The notes beneath the pieces are model-generated. The model did no database searches and had not been told where the DNA came from. It was given only the letters and a program-made list of their open reading frames with translations. The translations under genes and the position numbers were made by a program. From [Phialemoniopsis] sp. UDSM-2020 (Eukaryota > Ascomycota > Sordariomycetes > Thyridiales > Thyridiaceae), in NCBI GenBank assembly GCA_018873225.1, contig JAEILZ010000001.1, positions 3,472,001 through 3,536,000 on the forward strand: a DNA stretch of 64,000 nt, written 5' to 3'. Positions 44,261 to 55,112 of the stretch are shown piece after piece (positions within the stretch are counted from its first letter, which is position 1; each line of letters opens with the position of its first letter).

Positions 44261-46052
44261 TTACCTCGTCAGAGCAATGTCGTCTATCCGCAGAATCATC
44301 TTGACCGTCTCGGCCGCCAGCTCGATGGCGCTCGTGCTGACCAGCAGCGGCTGCAGGACGTTCTCCTTGGCGATGTTGGAGTTGACGCCGCCCGACTTGA
44401 TGCTGACGCCGGCGTTCTTCTCGCCCATGTCGTGGCGGTGCCGCAGGTCTGTCACCACCTTGATGGGATTGAGGCCGGCGTTCTCGGCCAGCGTCGTGGG
44501 CACGACCTCGAGGGCGTCGGCAAAGGCCTTCCAGCAGATGGCCTCGGTGCCCGTGAGCTCGCGCGCCTGGCGGTTGAGCTGGGCGGCGATCTCGATCTCG
44601 GCGGCGCCGCCTCCGGCGATGAGGGCCTTCTTCTTGACGAGGCAGCGGACGACGCAGAGGGCATCGTGGAGCGAGCGCTCGGCCTCGTCCAGGATCAGCG
44701 AGTTGGCACCGCGGCAGACGACCGATACGGTCTTGCCGGCAGACTTTGTGCCTGTGACCTTGACCATGCGGGAGCCGGAGGACTGGACCTCCTCGACCAG
44801 GTCGGCGCTGCCCAGCTTGTCCTCGGTGAAGGAGTCGATGTCGGCGATGGGCTTGCAGCCGGTAGACTTGCAGATGAACTCGACCTCGTCGCGCTCGATG
44901 TCCTTGATGACCATGATGTTGAGCTTGTTGAGGAAGTAGAGAGACAGATCGTTGATAGCGTCGCGCAGAATCGACTTTTGGATGAGCAGGACATTGCACT
45001 TGGCCTTGGCGATCTTCTTGGCCATGTTCAGGAGGTACAGGCGCTCCTCCTTGACGATCTTATCCATCTGTCGGTAGTCGTTTACGGAGATGCTGTTCTC
45101 CATCTATTCGAAAGTTTAGCACAGGCATGTAGAATGATAAGTTGGACATTGGGCACATACATCCGGCTTGGGAGCACTGAGCTGGAACTGGATAAGACCG
45201 ATCCTCGCTTTCTCCTTCCTTACGGGGCCGCCAGCGTTCTTCAGCACCGGCTGCGTCAGGACCAGGCCGTCCACCAGCTCGCTGTCCTCGATCGTTCCTC
45301 CAACCTTCTTTATTATTCTGATGTTCCGTAGATCAACATTGTCGGCAGTCTTGACGTTGATGGTCTTGGTGACGGCGTTGACCGCCATGGGTCCAAGCAG
45401 GTTCGAGTACTGCGACACGATCTTGGAGGACAGGGAGGTGTTGGCGGCCTGGAGGAGAGCGGCGTTGTCTGATAGGGAGATCGGCTGTGACATGTCGTGC
45501 AGAACCTGGACCGCCGCTGCGGCAGCTCTCTGGAAAGACTCGGAAATGACTGAGGGGTGGATGCCCTTGGACAGCAACCGGTCGGCGGCACCCAAGAGAC
45601 TACCGCAGATAACAACCACCGACGTCGTACCGTCACCGGCCTCGACATCTTGTGCGTTCGATAGGTTTACAAGCATCTTGGCTGTGGGGTGCATGACCGA
45701 CATGCTCTTCAGCATCGTGCTGCCGTCGTTGGTAATAATGGTCTCTCCTTTCCCGCTCCGGATCATCTTGTCCATACCCCGCGGTCCCAAGGACGTCCTG
45801 ACGGCATCGGCAACGGCTATACCGCGGTTAGAAATGTTGATCCACCACTAGAAGGAGCGATGTTTGGTGACAGATGCGCATAGCATACCTCTCGCGGCGA
45901 CGATGTTGGAAGAGCGCACAGCCATGGGCTTCTCCTTATCCTGGGGGCCTGTTAGTGGGAGCTCCGTAAGCTATAGAATCTAGCTCTAGGCAACCTACCC
46001 TGAAAGCAGCATTCTGCGGTGCTGCCGCGGCAGCAGGAGCTGTAGTTGCCAT
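44261..46052 (-). CDS. cct4: T-complex chaperonin subunit delta (CCT4)
   Basis: Four exons (46052-45999, 45940-45889, 45816-45161, 45103-44261) give 534 residues. CCT/TRiC is the cytosolic ATP-driven chaperonin that folds actin and tubulin; CCT4 is its delta subunit. TCP-1 signatures are present: [31 protein letters not shown] in the ATP site, and the C-terminal [20 protein letters not shown] that marks delta. The first two exons are small (54 and 52 nt), encoding [18 protein letters not shown] and [17 protein letters not shown]. Introns are 57-72 nt. It is divergent to rpt1 with 528 bp between start codons. Confidence 0.95.
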
Positions 46053-46580
46053 CTTGACCTCTTGATATGTTCCGCTCACAGATAAAGAAAGGGTGAGTGT
46101 GGACGGGATCGCAGGAAGCTCGCGGTGTAGATGGGGTTAATATTTCGTAGGCCGCCAAAAAGTGACGGTCTGGTCCCTCCAAAAGCTCAAGCCCACTGAA
46201 GTCAAGCTGGGATTTTTTTGGAGGTCGCTAGAAGGGTTGTTCCTGCGCCGGCCCCTGTCCCAGCGCCAAAGCTACGCTAGTGTTTGATTGGTTTAGCGCA
46301 CAACAGCCTCGCAGCTCAACTGTGGCTCCAGAAGCTCAAGGCAACATGTGGATTACGAGCATCAATCAATCCAATGGTCCCGTCCGTCTCAGTCCAGTCC
46401 TGACCAAGCACTTCCACTTCACTCATCCTCTCTACCTCCACGACCGGCGCCATTTTCAAGAAACGAACACAGACACCACGAACATCTACATCGCATCTGA
46501 TCCCGACCATCCTTTATCAGGCCACTACAGCGCAATCTTTTCCAAACAGTCCAGGGATCTGAGATCCCATCACCCTCAAG
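46053..46580. promoter_or_regulatory. Shared divergent promoter, cct4 / rpt1
   Basis: The two start codons are 528 bp apart. CCAAT-type pentamers occur at 46287-46291 (reverse, ATTGG) and 46371-46375 (forward). I did not see the yeast proteasome element GGTGGCAAA. Confidence 0.45.
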
Positions 46581-48073
46581 ATGGTAAGCTCCAGGATAGC
46601 CCGCCACCTAGCCATCATCACATTACTTACGAAGCATGACAGCCTTCCGCTACCGGCCGCGACTGGGAGAAGTACCAGAAAAAGTTCGCGGATGACGAGA
46701 TAGAGGAGAAGAAAATCACACCCTTGACAGACGAGTATGCAGACGCGTTTGCAGGATATCCGGGCCATCGAACTTAGCTGACTGGTCACAGGGATATCCA
46801 AGTGCTCAAGACCTATGGCGCCGCACCCTATGGAGCGGCCCTCAAGAAGCTCGAACAACAGATCAAAGAGAAGCAGCAGAGTGTGGACGAGAAGATCGGC
46901 GTGAAGGTATGTGATTTACCAAGGGACGATGGTCACGTTGCGTAGCTGACAATGACGACTTAGGAATCGGATACCGGACTTGCTCCCCCTCACCTGTGGG
47001 ATGTAGCCGCCGACCGGCAACGCATGTCAGAAGAGCAGCCACTTCAAGTGGCGCGGTGCACCAAGATTATCGCCGATGAGAAGGACGACTCCAAGAGCAA
47101 ATATGTCATCAACGTCAAGCAAATCGCCAAGTTTGTCGTTCAGCTCGGAGAGCGGGTTTCACCCACCGATATCGAAGAGGGAATGCGGGTCGGTGTCGAC
47201 CGGAACAAGTACCAGATTTTGCTACCGCTACCTCCCAAGATCGACGCGAGTGTCACCATGATGACGGTGGAGGAGAAGCCCGATGTCACATACGGCGATG
47301 TTGGTGGCTGCAAGGAACAGGTCGAGAAGCTGCGCGAGGTCGTCGAGATGCCCCTGTTGTCGCCAGAGCGCTTCGTCAACCTCGGTATCGACCCGCCCAA
47401 GGGCGCTTTGCTTTACGGCCCTCCCGGTACCGGCAAGACGCTTTGCGCTCGTGCGGTTGCCAACAGGACAGATGCCACATTCATCAGAGTCATTGGAAGC
47501 GAGTTGGTGCAGAAGTACGTTGGTGAGGGTGCCCGGATGGTGCGTGAACTGTTCGAGATGGCCCGAACCAAGAAGGCCTGCATCATCTTCTTTGATGAGA
47601 TTGACGCCATTGGTGGCGCTCGTTTTGATGACGGTGCTGGTGGTGACAACGAGGTTCAGAGGACTATGCTGGAGCTTATCACCCAGCTGGATGGTTTTGA
47701 CGCACGCGGCAACATCAAGGTCATGTTTGCCACCAACAGGCCGTCTACTCTTGACCCTGCTCTGATGAGACCTGGTCGTATCGACCGCAAGATCGAGTTC
47801 TCGCTTCCGGACCTGGAGGGCCGTGCCAACATCTTGCGAATCCACGCCAAGAGCATGTCGGTGGAGCGTGACATCCGGTGGGAGCTCATCTCGCGTCTCT
47901 GCCCCAACGCTACGGGTGCCGAGCTGAGGAGTGTGTGCACGGAGGCGGGCATGTTCGCCATCCGCGCAAGGAGGAAGGTCGCCTCGGAGAAGGACTTCCT
48001 GAGTGCGGTCGACAAGGTTATCAAGGCCAACCTCAAATTCAACTCGACCGCCTCGTACATGCAGTACAACTAG
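46581..48073 (+). CDS. rpt1: 26S proteasome ATPase subunit RPT1
   Basis: Four exons (46581-46583, 46643-46734, 46792-46906, 46964-48073) give 439 residues. RPT1 is one of six AAA+ ATPases of the 19S base that unfold and feed substrates to the 20S core. The first coding exon is only the ATG, followed by a 59-nt intron, then [19 protein letters not shown]. The coiled-coil head and OB region precede the AAA core: Walker [16 protein letters not shown], Walker [14 protein letters not shown] and the second region of homology [20 protein letters not shown]. The tail ASYMQYN is the RPT1 ending and lacks an HbYX motif. Introns 57-59 nt. Confidence 0.95.
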
Positions 48074-48619
48074 ACAGAGGTAGACGATGGTGGTGACGGT
48101 GGCGGCAGCGGCGGCGACGGACAGAAGTGGATAGGACGGTCTGCCCTGTGTAATAATGTACGAATACAGCGGGTAGCTACGTTGAACGCCTTGGTTCACT
48201 TTCTAGACAGCATGAAAGGCAGCCTTTATTCTTTCGCATGGCGACTGTGTTGATTATAGCCTTTTGACTTAGGGCTTCTTGAGCGTGATACTCATCAAAG
48301 ATACGCCTGATGGTTTTCTATATAAATGTGTAGTACTTTCAGGTGTTCCGTCAACGGCTACACAGTACCGGATCCCCAATCCTATGCTCGTCCAAATAAT
48401 ACATCAGAAGATGAGCCCGAACCAATGGTTCAACAGGCCTTTCGAAAATGATAGTGACCACGCTTCAGTTCCAAAGATAACGATGAAAAGAAACCAAATC
48501 AGAAGCTATGAGTGCACGCTTATGTCGTAGTACGTGAAGGGTATCGTCAAGTCATTTACTGGTGGGTGTACGTCATCAAAATGCCAGACAACAAGGTAGT
48601 AGTCCACCGCCGCAAGGGT
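48074..48619. other. Convergent intergenic region
   Basis: This lies between the rpt1 (plus) and Zn-protein (minus) stop codons. No gene is seen. Confidence 0.55.
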
Positions 48620-49510
48620 TCATGCCTCAACAAATGGCAAACATCCCAGACACACTACGTCGCCATCCGGGCCCCTCTCCACGCAGCACCGGCTGCAGAC
48701 CATCTGGCGGTGACCGCCGTGGCCGCCAGCCCAACCGGGTTTCTCTCGGTGCTGATGCTCCGCTTGTCTCTGGTGCGGCAGCGCCTGCTCCGAGTGGCCG
48801 TTCTCGTCCGGCGCGTCCTCCATGTGGAAGGACCGCGAGGCCTCGTCGTCGTCGTTGTTGTCCGCCGTAGTAGGCTCGAGTGGCACGTCGCTGCCTTCGG
48901 GGTCCGGCCGCCAGCCGAGGCACTTCCGCATGCAGACGTAGCACGTCCGCTGCTCGCATCCCTCGCAGTCGGCAAACGAGTCGAGGTCGCTCTTCTTGGT
49001 CGGCTTGCGGTGACAGATATGGCAGGGCGTCAGCAGGGCCACAGACGTCGTGCTGCGGGTGAGTTGGGGCCGGCTGTTGGCGTTCGTCTGCTGGAGGGCG
49101 GCGGCAGGCGCTTCTGGCGTCCTCGCACGGCGAGACGTGGGCGAGTACGAGTGCCGGTCATGTTCTTGATCGTAGGCGTAATCCCGTTCCTCCACGAGAC
49201 GCAGTCTCTTGGCGAAAGGTAATGTTTTCCGTGGTGAAGCGCCCTGTTGGGCGTGGTATGTGTGGTGAGTGTGGTATAGAGGTGCGTCATTGCTCTTCAT
49301 GCTTGTTATGAGACCTGACGACTGGAAGCGATGCGGATGCCTGTTTGAGCTGGGGTGATTAGTCTGGCGGGAATATGCAACGTTTGTGTCTGCGTCTGAT
49401 CGGAGGATTTGCTCGTACAAGTGCAACTGCATGTCCGCATCTTGCTCGTCTCGCCTCCTCTTCTTGCCGGAGGACAGCAACGGGTGCTGCTCTTGGGCGA
49501 CCGAAGGCAT
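48620..49510 (-). CDS. Uncharacterised cysteine-rich (zinc-binding) protein
   Basis: A single-exon frame of 296 residues from ATG 49510, beginning MPSVAQEQHPLLSSGKKRRR, with a basic nuclear-signal-like patch. The middle is low complexity with His/Tyr/Ser. The conserved part is a cysteine cluster: CHIC, then 15 residues, CEGC, CYVC and MRKC, followed after an acidic loop by CSRCC and CLGC. The spacing resembles PHD/RING-like cross-braced fingers but fits no family I can name. The open frame extends further upstream through a TTG codon, so an earlier start or exon is possible. It is divergent to sf3b6. Confidence 0.75.
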   Translation of the reverse strand: MPSVAQEQHPLLSSGKKRRRDEQDADMQLHLYEQILRSDADTNVAYSRQTNHPSSNRHPHRFQSSGLITSMKSNDAPLYHTHHTYHAQQGASPRKTLPFAKRLRLVEERDYAYDQEHDRHSYSPTSRRARTPEAPAAALQQTNANSRPQLTRSTTSVALLTPCHICHRKPTKKSDLDSFADCEGCEQRTCYVCMRKCLGWRPDPEGSDVPLEPTTADNNDDDEASRSFHMEDAPDENGHSEQALPHQRQAEHQHREKPGWAGGHGGHRQMVCSRCCVERGPDGDVVCLGCLPFVEA

Positions 49511-50464
49511 CACTAGCCTGGTGGTGCCCCGACAGTGGCGAAGCTCGGGCGCGATATAGGTCAAATCGGTGAGTTTGATAACTTAGCTCTGCAGGCCGTA
49601 AGATGCAGGATACTGGACTATATGTCAAATAGAACAGAGAAATCGTTGGGACGAGAGTAATCGGGGAGGTGACAGCACAAAAGCGGAGGCGTGCAGAGGG
49701 GGACGGATTAGTAGAGACTCGGCTGGCTGCTGGGGTATGGAGGACCGCTTTCCCGAGAGGCGGATGCAACAACAAAAGCACAGGTCAAATTGGAGGTTTA
49801 GTCTGGTAGCACTTTGGTGAATTCCATCTCCCGAGTCCACCAATCCGCAGGTGTTTGGCGAGGTGTGGTGTTTTGGGGCCCTTTTTAGTGAAGTTGACGG
49901 GAGTTTCAAGGCACTGAGCAGCCTAAATTTGCTGTCAAGTGTTGTTCCATTCGCTGGAGCATAGGCGGGTGGTGCCTGAATTGACCAGACCCAATTGTCT
50001 GGGTCCGGGTGCTACTTCATGTCTGGTTGTTTTGGTGCTATCAAAAGGCCGACTTGCTCCGGACGGTAGAACGGCCTATCTCCTATCGGCCATACGAAGA
50101 CTGGTCTGGTAAGGCTTCTGGTCACTTCGTGAGGAAAAGAGTTTAAGCTTTTGTCACGTGGAACCCACTAGCCACACAGATTCTTCCCTCTCGCCTCACT
50201 AGCAACGAAGCAGCACTAACAAACACTAGCGGCACCACCACCAGGAGACACACTCACTGACTGAGGTGGTCAAAGCACCCTCATTCTCGAATTCCACCAC
50301 CATTCCTCTTTTCTACACCATTCCGCGCAATCACTCACCATCTTTCAACGTCCACCCCTCCCTGTCAACCCTACGGAATACACCTCCCCAACAACCACCC
50401 CCCCTCGTCTTCTCCGAACCAGTTCAGAGCGAAGCCAGCAGATACCGATACTGACGATCAAGAT
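49511..50464. promoter_or_regulatory. Divergent promoter region, Zn-protein / sf3b6
   Basis: About 0.95 kb with no recognisable gene. A strongly C/A-rich leader (50180-50400) precedes sf3b6. Confidence 0.45.
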
Positions 50465-51170
50465 ATGAGTCGAGCCGGCAAACTTGCCCCGGAGGTCAAT
50501 CGGTAAGGAGTGCCGCCTGATTTTCCCCACCCGGATCTCTTGTCCTGCATCGACACACGGCCTGCCCGGCTTCTTTTCCATCCCGTTCCGGACAGCTTGA
50601 TATCAGAAAAAGTCAATGCTAACAGTCTTTGTCATGGACAGAGCTTTATTCGTAAAGAATCTAAGGTTGGTTGCCCTTGCCTCTCATCCATTCCTCCCAT
50701 TGGCGACCCCTTGCTGACAAGTCGCCGTCGTGCAGCTACAACGTAACGCCCGAGGAGCTCTTCGACCTCTTCGGCAAGTTTGGCGCCATTCGGTAAGTAC
50801 CATCATTCTCGTCATCGTCATCACGACGAAGAGACATCTCTTGTATTCCTCAGCCGACTGACCTCTCAATAGCCAAGTGCGACAGGGCATTGCCAACAAC
50901 ACCAAGGGCACTGCCTTCGTCGTCTATGAAGACGTGATGGATGCGAAGCAGGCCTGCGACAAGCTCAACGGCTTCAACTTCCAGAACCGCTACCTTGTCG
51001 GTATGTTTTACCCCATACGTCGAGTCTTTTGAACAACTGTGCGGTCGCCAACTAACACGTCGCGTCCAGTACTATACCACCAGCCCGAGAAGATGATCAA
51101 GTCAAGAGAGGACCTCGAGGCTCGCAAGGAGAATTTAGCGCAGCTCAAGAAACAGCACGGTATCGATTGA
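50465..51170 (+). CDS. sf3b6: Splicing factor 3B subunit 6 (SF3B6 / p14)
   Basis: Five exons (50465-50502, 50642-50665, 50736-50792, 50873-51000, 51070-51170) join to 115 residues. SF3B6 (p14) is the RRM protein of U2 snRNP that contacts the branch-point adenosine. The RRM is intact after splicing: RNP2 ALFVKNLSYNV, the helix TPEELFDLFGKFGAIRQVR, and RNP1 GTAFVVYEDVMDAK. It ends with DLEARKENLAQLKKQHGID. Exon 2 is only 24 nt. The protein is short and almost entirely RRM, as in other eukaryotes. High intron density (four introns in 348 coding bases) is notable for a fungus. Confidence 0.95.
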
Positions 51171-52640
51171 CGATTAGACGAGCCTATGGACAGGCAATCT
51201 CTACAGTCACGAAAGTCTGTAGGCTCGTCTTCTCCCACCCACTCGCCCAAGTCTCCGGGGTCCCGCGCGGCTCCGGCATCGAAAAAGGGCAAGCCGAATT
51301 ATGCTGGGCACACTGTGATCTCCATCCCACACTTTGTGCGCAAGCTCCTCCCGACAGTTCCAGAAGTCGCCTAATATCGCTACGTATGCCACCTTTCGCT
51401 ACGTCGTCATATTGAGCCACGCAGGCTGTACGGGTGTGTCTTGGCTGGCTGGCTCGGCTGCCTTTACCAACTCACAGATCGTCCGCTCGCTTCCACACAT
51501 TCTCTCATGGAGCAGCGTGGCTTTTGTATGATTCATGACGCTGTTACTTTACTTTGCTGCTATTATCGGGGTTTGCTGGTTTTGGTATTCTTTTTGGGAC
51601 GTTTTGACAAACGGATATCGGCGTCAATCGCCTGCTCGACTATCAAGTCCGAGATGGGTAGAGGCATGCGGAGCTCTTGGTCGTTTCCGGCCAATCTTTG
51701 CCGTTGAAACATTGGGTTTTGGCCATATCATTACTTAGGGGGAATGCAAGCTGCGGAGACAGATATCTCTCTACTTCACTCACAACACGCACTTGCGTTT
51801 CATGTTTCGTTCGGTCTTGAGTCTGTTTCCTTCTTTTTCCTCATTGATGTCTACGTGATATCGACATGTTCCCCACTGTTGCCTACTGTCCTGTTTCCAG
51901 AGGAATGTGCACTCTAGGTTGCTAAATAATCAAGAAACGGATGTGTGTTATTATCAACACTCTTCAATTGAATTGGACACACGGATGCGTCGAGAAGAAT
52001 TGGACTGCGCGCGCGCCTGACCTCGTGGAATTTGCATTGGTTCGAGGCTAGCTGCAAGTACTTAGCTCAAAGCCCCCCTGTAAGGTGCCCTGATAAATGA
52101 CCCCCGGCCGGCACACTGTTGCACTGCGGGGCTCGGCTGTGGCAGACACATGTCCCTAATCTGCAGCGCGCATAGGCGGCTTGGCCACCAAATGATGAGA
52201 CGCCTGGGCGCCCACGGGTCCATTCTCGTCTAGCCCCCATGACTAAGAGAGACATGCCTATGACCACTACAATCCACATCGCAGGGGGCGAAATAGAGTG
52301 CAGCCCCGGTCGCATAGCCTGCCTGAAGGAAGTGGACATCCATCGCGACGACACCGTTGTCGACCAGCCCACGACTTCATTCAACACTTTCTTGCTCATC
52401 CATGTATCCTTTTGAACTTCAAATTCCACGTTGAGCTCCTTTTCTTTTCTTCTCTTGCCTGACTTGATCCAACACTCTGCACCCACGGTCTCCCCGTTAT
52501 CTCCTTCTTAAACTTTCAGTCCCCATGACTTGGACAGTGCCTGCCTAGCACTACATTGCCCCAAGCACGGAGCTCGACGAAACGATCGACGAATCTGCCC
52601 TCCCGCAACAGCTCCTCCGCGAGAGGAGCTCGTCGGCCTC
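51171..52640. other. Intergenic, sf3b6 to STIMATE-like gene
   Basis: About 1.5 kb without a supported gene. A short GC alternating run is near 52008-52017. The sequence just before 52641 is C/G-rich leader; ATG 52525 opens only a very short frame and may be an upstream ORF. Confidence 0.5.
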
Positions 52641-54036
52641 ATGGCTGCTCCTGCAGCCTTTCTCCCTGCTCTCGCAGCCAGGTTACCCAAGGATGCTCCC
52701 TTCATCACGCCCACGGGCCCTGCAGCAGAGGTAGCCACCGCCGCCCCTATCGGCATTCTTACCGTCCCCAATGACGCTTCGATCCCCTCCGAGACCGTCG
52801 ACGCCGTCGTCGTTACCATGACGCCCAGTCCAGCGACGCCAGATCAGCAAGAGCCGCCTCCGCCGCCGCCTAAGGAGTCGGAAAAGTCCGTCTTCCACGC
52901 AGAGAGGCCGGCCGCGACGAGCGCGACCCCGGCTCCAACCTCAACCGAGGCCCCTCGCAAGGAGAAGCCGGCTGACTGCGAGCTGCTCGGGCCCTTCGCC
53001 CTGCTTATCCAGCTGGCGCTAGGAGGACTGGCGCTCCTGTCCCTCGTCTACAAGCGCTGGAGGGAGCGGCCGCAGCGGCCCGTCAAGATCTGGTTCTTTG
53101 ACGTGTCCAAGCAGGTGTTTGGGTCCGTGCTCGTGCACATCGCCAACGTCTTCATGTCGATGCTGACGTCGGGTCGCTTCTCGGTGCTGGAGCCCGGGAC
53201 GGCTGCGGCGGGCGGCGTTGGGACCGTGGCGACACGGCTGGTGCACCGGTGGGCGCCGGAGCTGATGCGCAGGGCGGCCGAGAGCCAGGACGAGTACACG
53301 CCGAACCCGTGCTCGTTTTACCTGCTGAACCTGGGCATCGATGTGAGTTCACCGCCATATTGGCAAATACTATAGAACTTCTGTATTGACATGCTGCTAG
53401 ACCACCCTCGGCATTCCCATCCTTATCGTTCTCCTCCGCCTCACCACCGCCCTCGTCTCCTACACGCCCCTGGGCAAGCCCCCAGAGTCGATTCGCTCGG
53501 GCTACTACGGCCACCCGCCCAATGCGTGGTGGTGGCTCAAGCAGAGCGTCATCTACTTCTGCGGCCTCTTCGGCATGAAACTTTGCGTTCTCATCATCTT
53601 CCTCATGCTGCCCTGGATCTCGCGCGTTGGTGACTGGGCTCTCGGCTGGACCGAGGGCAACGAGCAGCTCCAGATCGTCTTTGTCATGATGATCTTCCCC
53701 CTCGTCATGAATGCCGCCCAGTACTACATCATCGACAGTTTCATCAAGCAGAGGGAGGCCAAGGATGGCGCCGGCGGCGACGCCGAGGGCCGCTACGACC
53801 ACATCCCCGGCCAGGAGGACGGGGAGGAGGAGGAGGAGGAAGAGCTCGAGGACGAGGACGGCGATGGACACCGCGTCAAGCAGGGCGGCGCCAGGACGAC
53901 GGTGCGCAAGGACAGCCGCGAGTACGACCCGGAGGTCGACGGCGACGGGCAGACGGTCTTTGGCAGCAGCTCAAGCCGGGGCGTCGAGCCCGGCCGCGAC
54001 AAGCTGGTGCCCGAGGAGCTATATCCTCACGAGTAG
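52641..54036 (+). CDS. STIMATE-family vacuolar membrane protein
   Basis: Two exons (52641-53342 and 53401-54036; 58-nt intron) give 445 residues. The head is Pro/Thr/Ala-rich and disordered. The membrane part starts DCELLGPFALLIQLALGGLA, then KIWFFDVSKQVFGSVLVHIA, the conserved NPCSFYLLNLGIDTTLGIPI (rebuilt across the intron), and further helices CGLFGMKLCVLIIFLMLP and FVMMIFPLVMNAAQYYIIDS. These match the STIMATE (TMEM110) family, which in animals promotes STIM1-Orai calcium entry and whose yeast relative YPL162C is vacuolar. The tail is very acidic (nine Glu in a row) and basic-patched. No STIM1 is known in fungi, so the local role is open. Confidence 0.9.
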
Positions 54037-55112
54037 ACATCCTCAGTTGCCGGGTGATCTTGTCCTTTGCGGCGTTCTAGCGTTGCCTTTGTTTCCTTTT
54101 CTTCGAAAAGATCGTCGTCATACAACAACAGCCTTGCATATCTTGAGAGAAAGGTCCTCCTTCGCCTCGTCCTCATGTTCCCTTTCACGTACACGTATAC
54201 ACGTATATACACACCAGAGCAGCATGTTTCTTGGGAATATTAGCGTTGCATAGAAAGTCTAATCATTTTAATGTTTTTTCCTGCTCCTCTGAGTGGCACT
54301 CTATATAATGCAGGTGGTGACAGTATGCCTGATGTTTACCAGTCCTGCGTCCATTTTGCGGATAGGTCAAGGGAGATACGCGACAAGCGCAAGTCCGACT
54401 TCAAGTAGGATACGTTTGCACCGCCATGGTTCGAGCTCTTCAAGAAATACATGGCGGAATATTCCAAGGGGACTTGCAACGAAGAGGTTGATTCATATGC
54501 GATATCGTAAATTCTGATGCTCTAAGCCGGGGACCATTGCTCAGCAGCCCGACCCAAGTCGCATGGAAGCGGCCTGGCTATCTCATCGTGACCAAGTCCA
54601 GATATCTACCTGCCTGACAGCAACCCAATGGCCTCCTAAATACGGACAACATTCGAAGAGTACCCAATACTCTCCAGTTTCCGGGTTGTCTCCAAGCCAT
54701 CGCCAGCCAGCAGCTCCTGCAACAAAGATATATACAAATCTTTCCGCCTCACAGTATACACTCTCTTGAACAAATATGGTATCTCCAAGCGTGAAAAAGG
54801 TGTAGTACAAGGTAAGCCTCTCTAAAGGCCAAGCAACTCTCTGGGGTCTGGAATGACCAAGTGCCCCCCAAGGTTGTAAAGATGAAATGTATATAGGCGG
54901 ACCATGTACAAGTGGCCAGAAGAACAAGCCAACAAGAAAGCGCAGTCCGGAGGGATATCAGCCCCGTGCCCGAGGCCGCATCAAAAGAACCACAAAACGT
55001 CGCCGAGTAGATGCCAGACTCCGCAAAATACAAAACAGAATTTCAATCATCTATGGTTAGACATGACGCCCAGATGAGTCTAATAGTGATCGGTCATGAG
55101 AAGGAGCGTATT
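54037..55112. other. Convergent intergenic region
   Basis: This lies between the STIMATE-like (plus) and fibroin-3-like (minus) stop codons. No gene is seen in about 1.1 kb. Confidence 0.5.
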
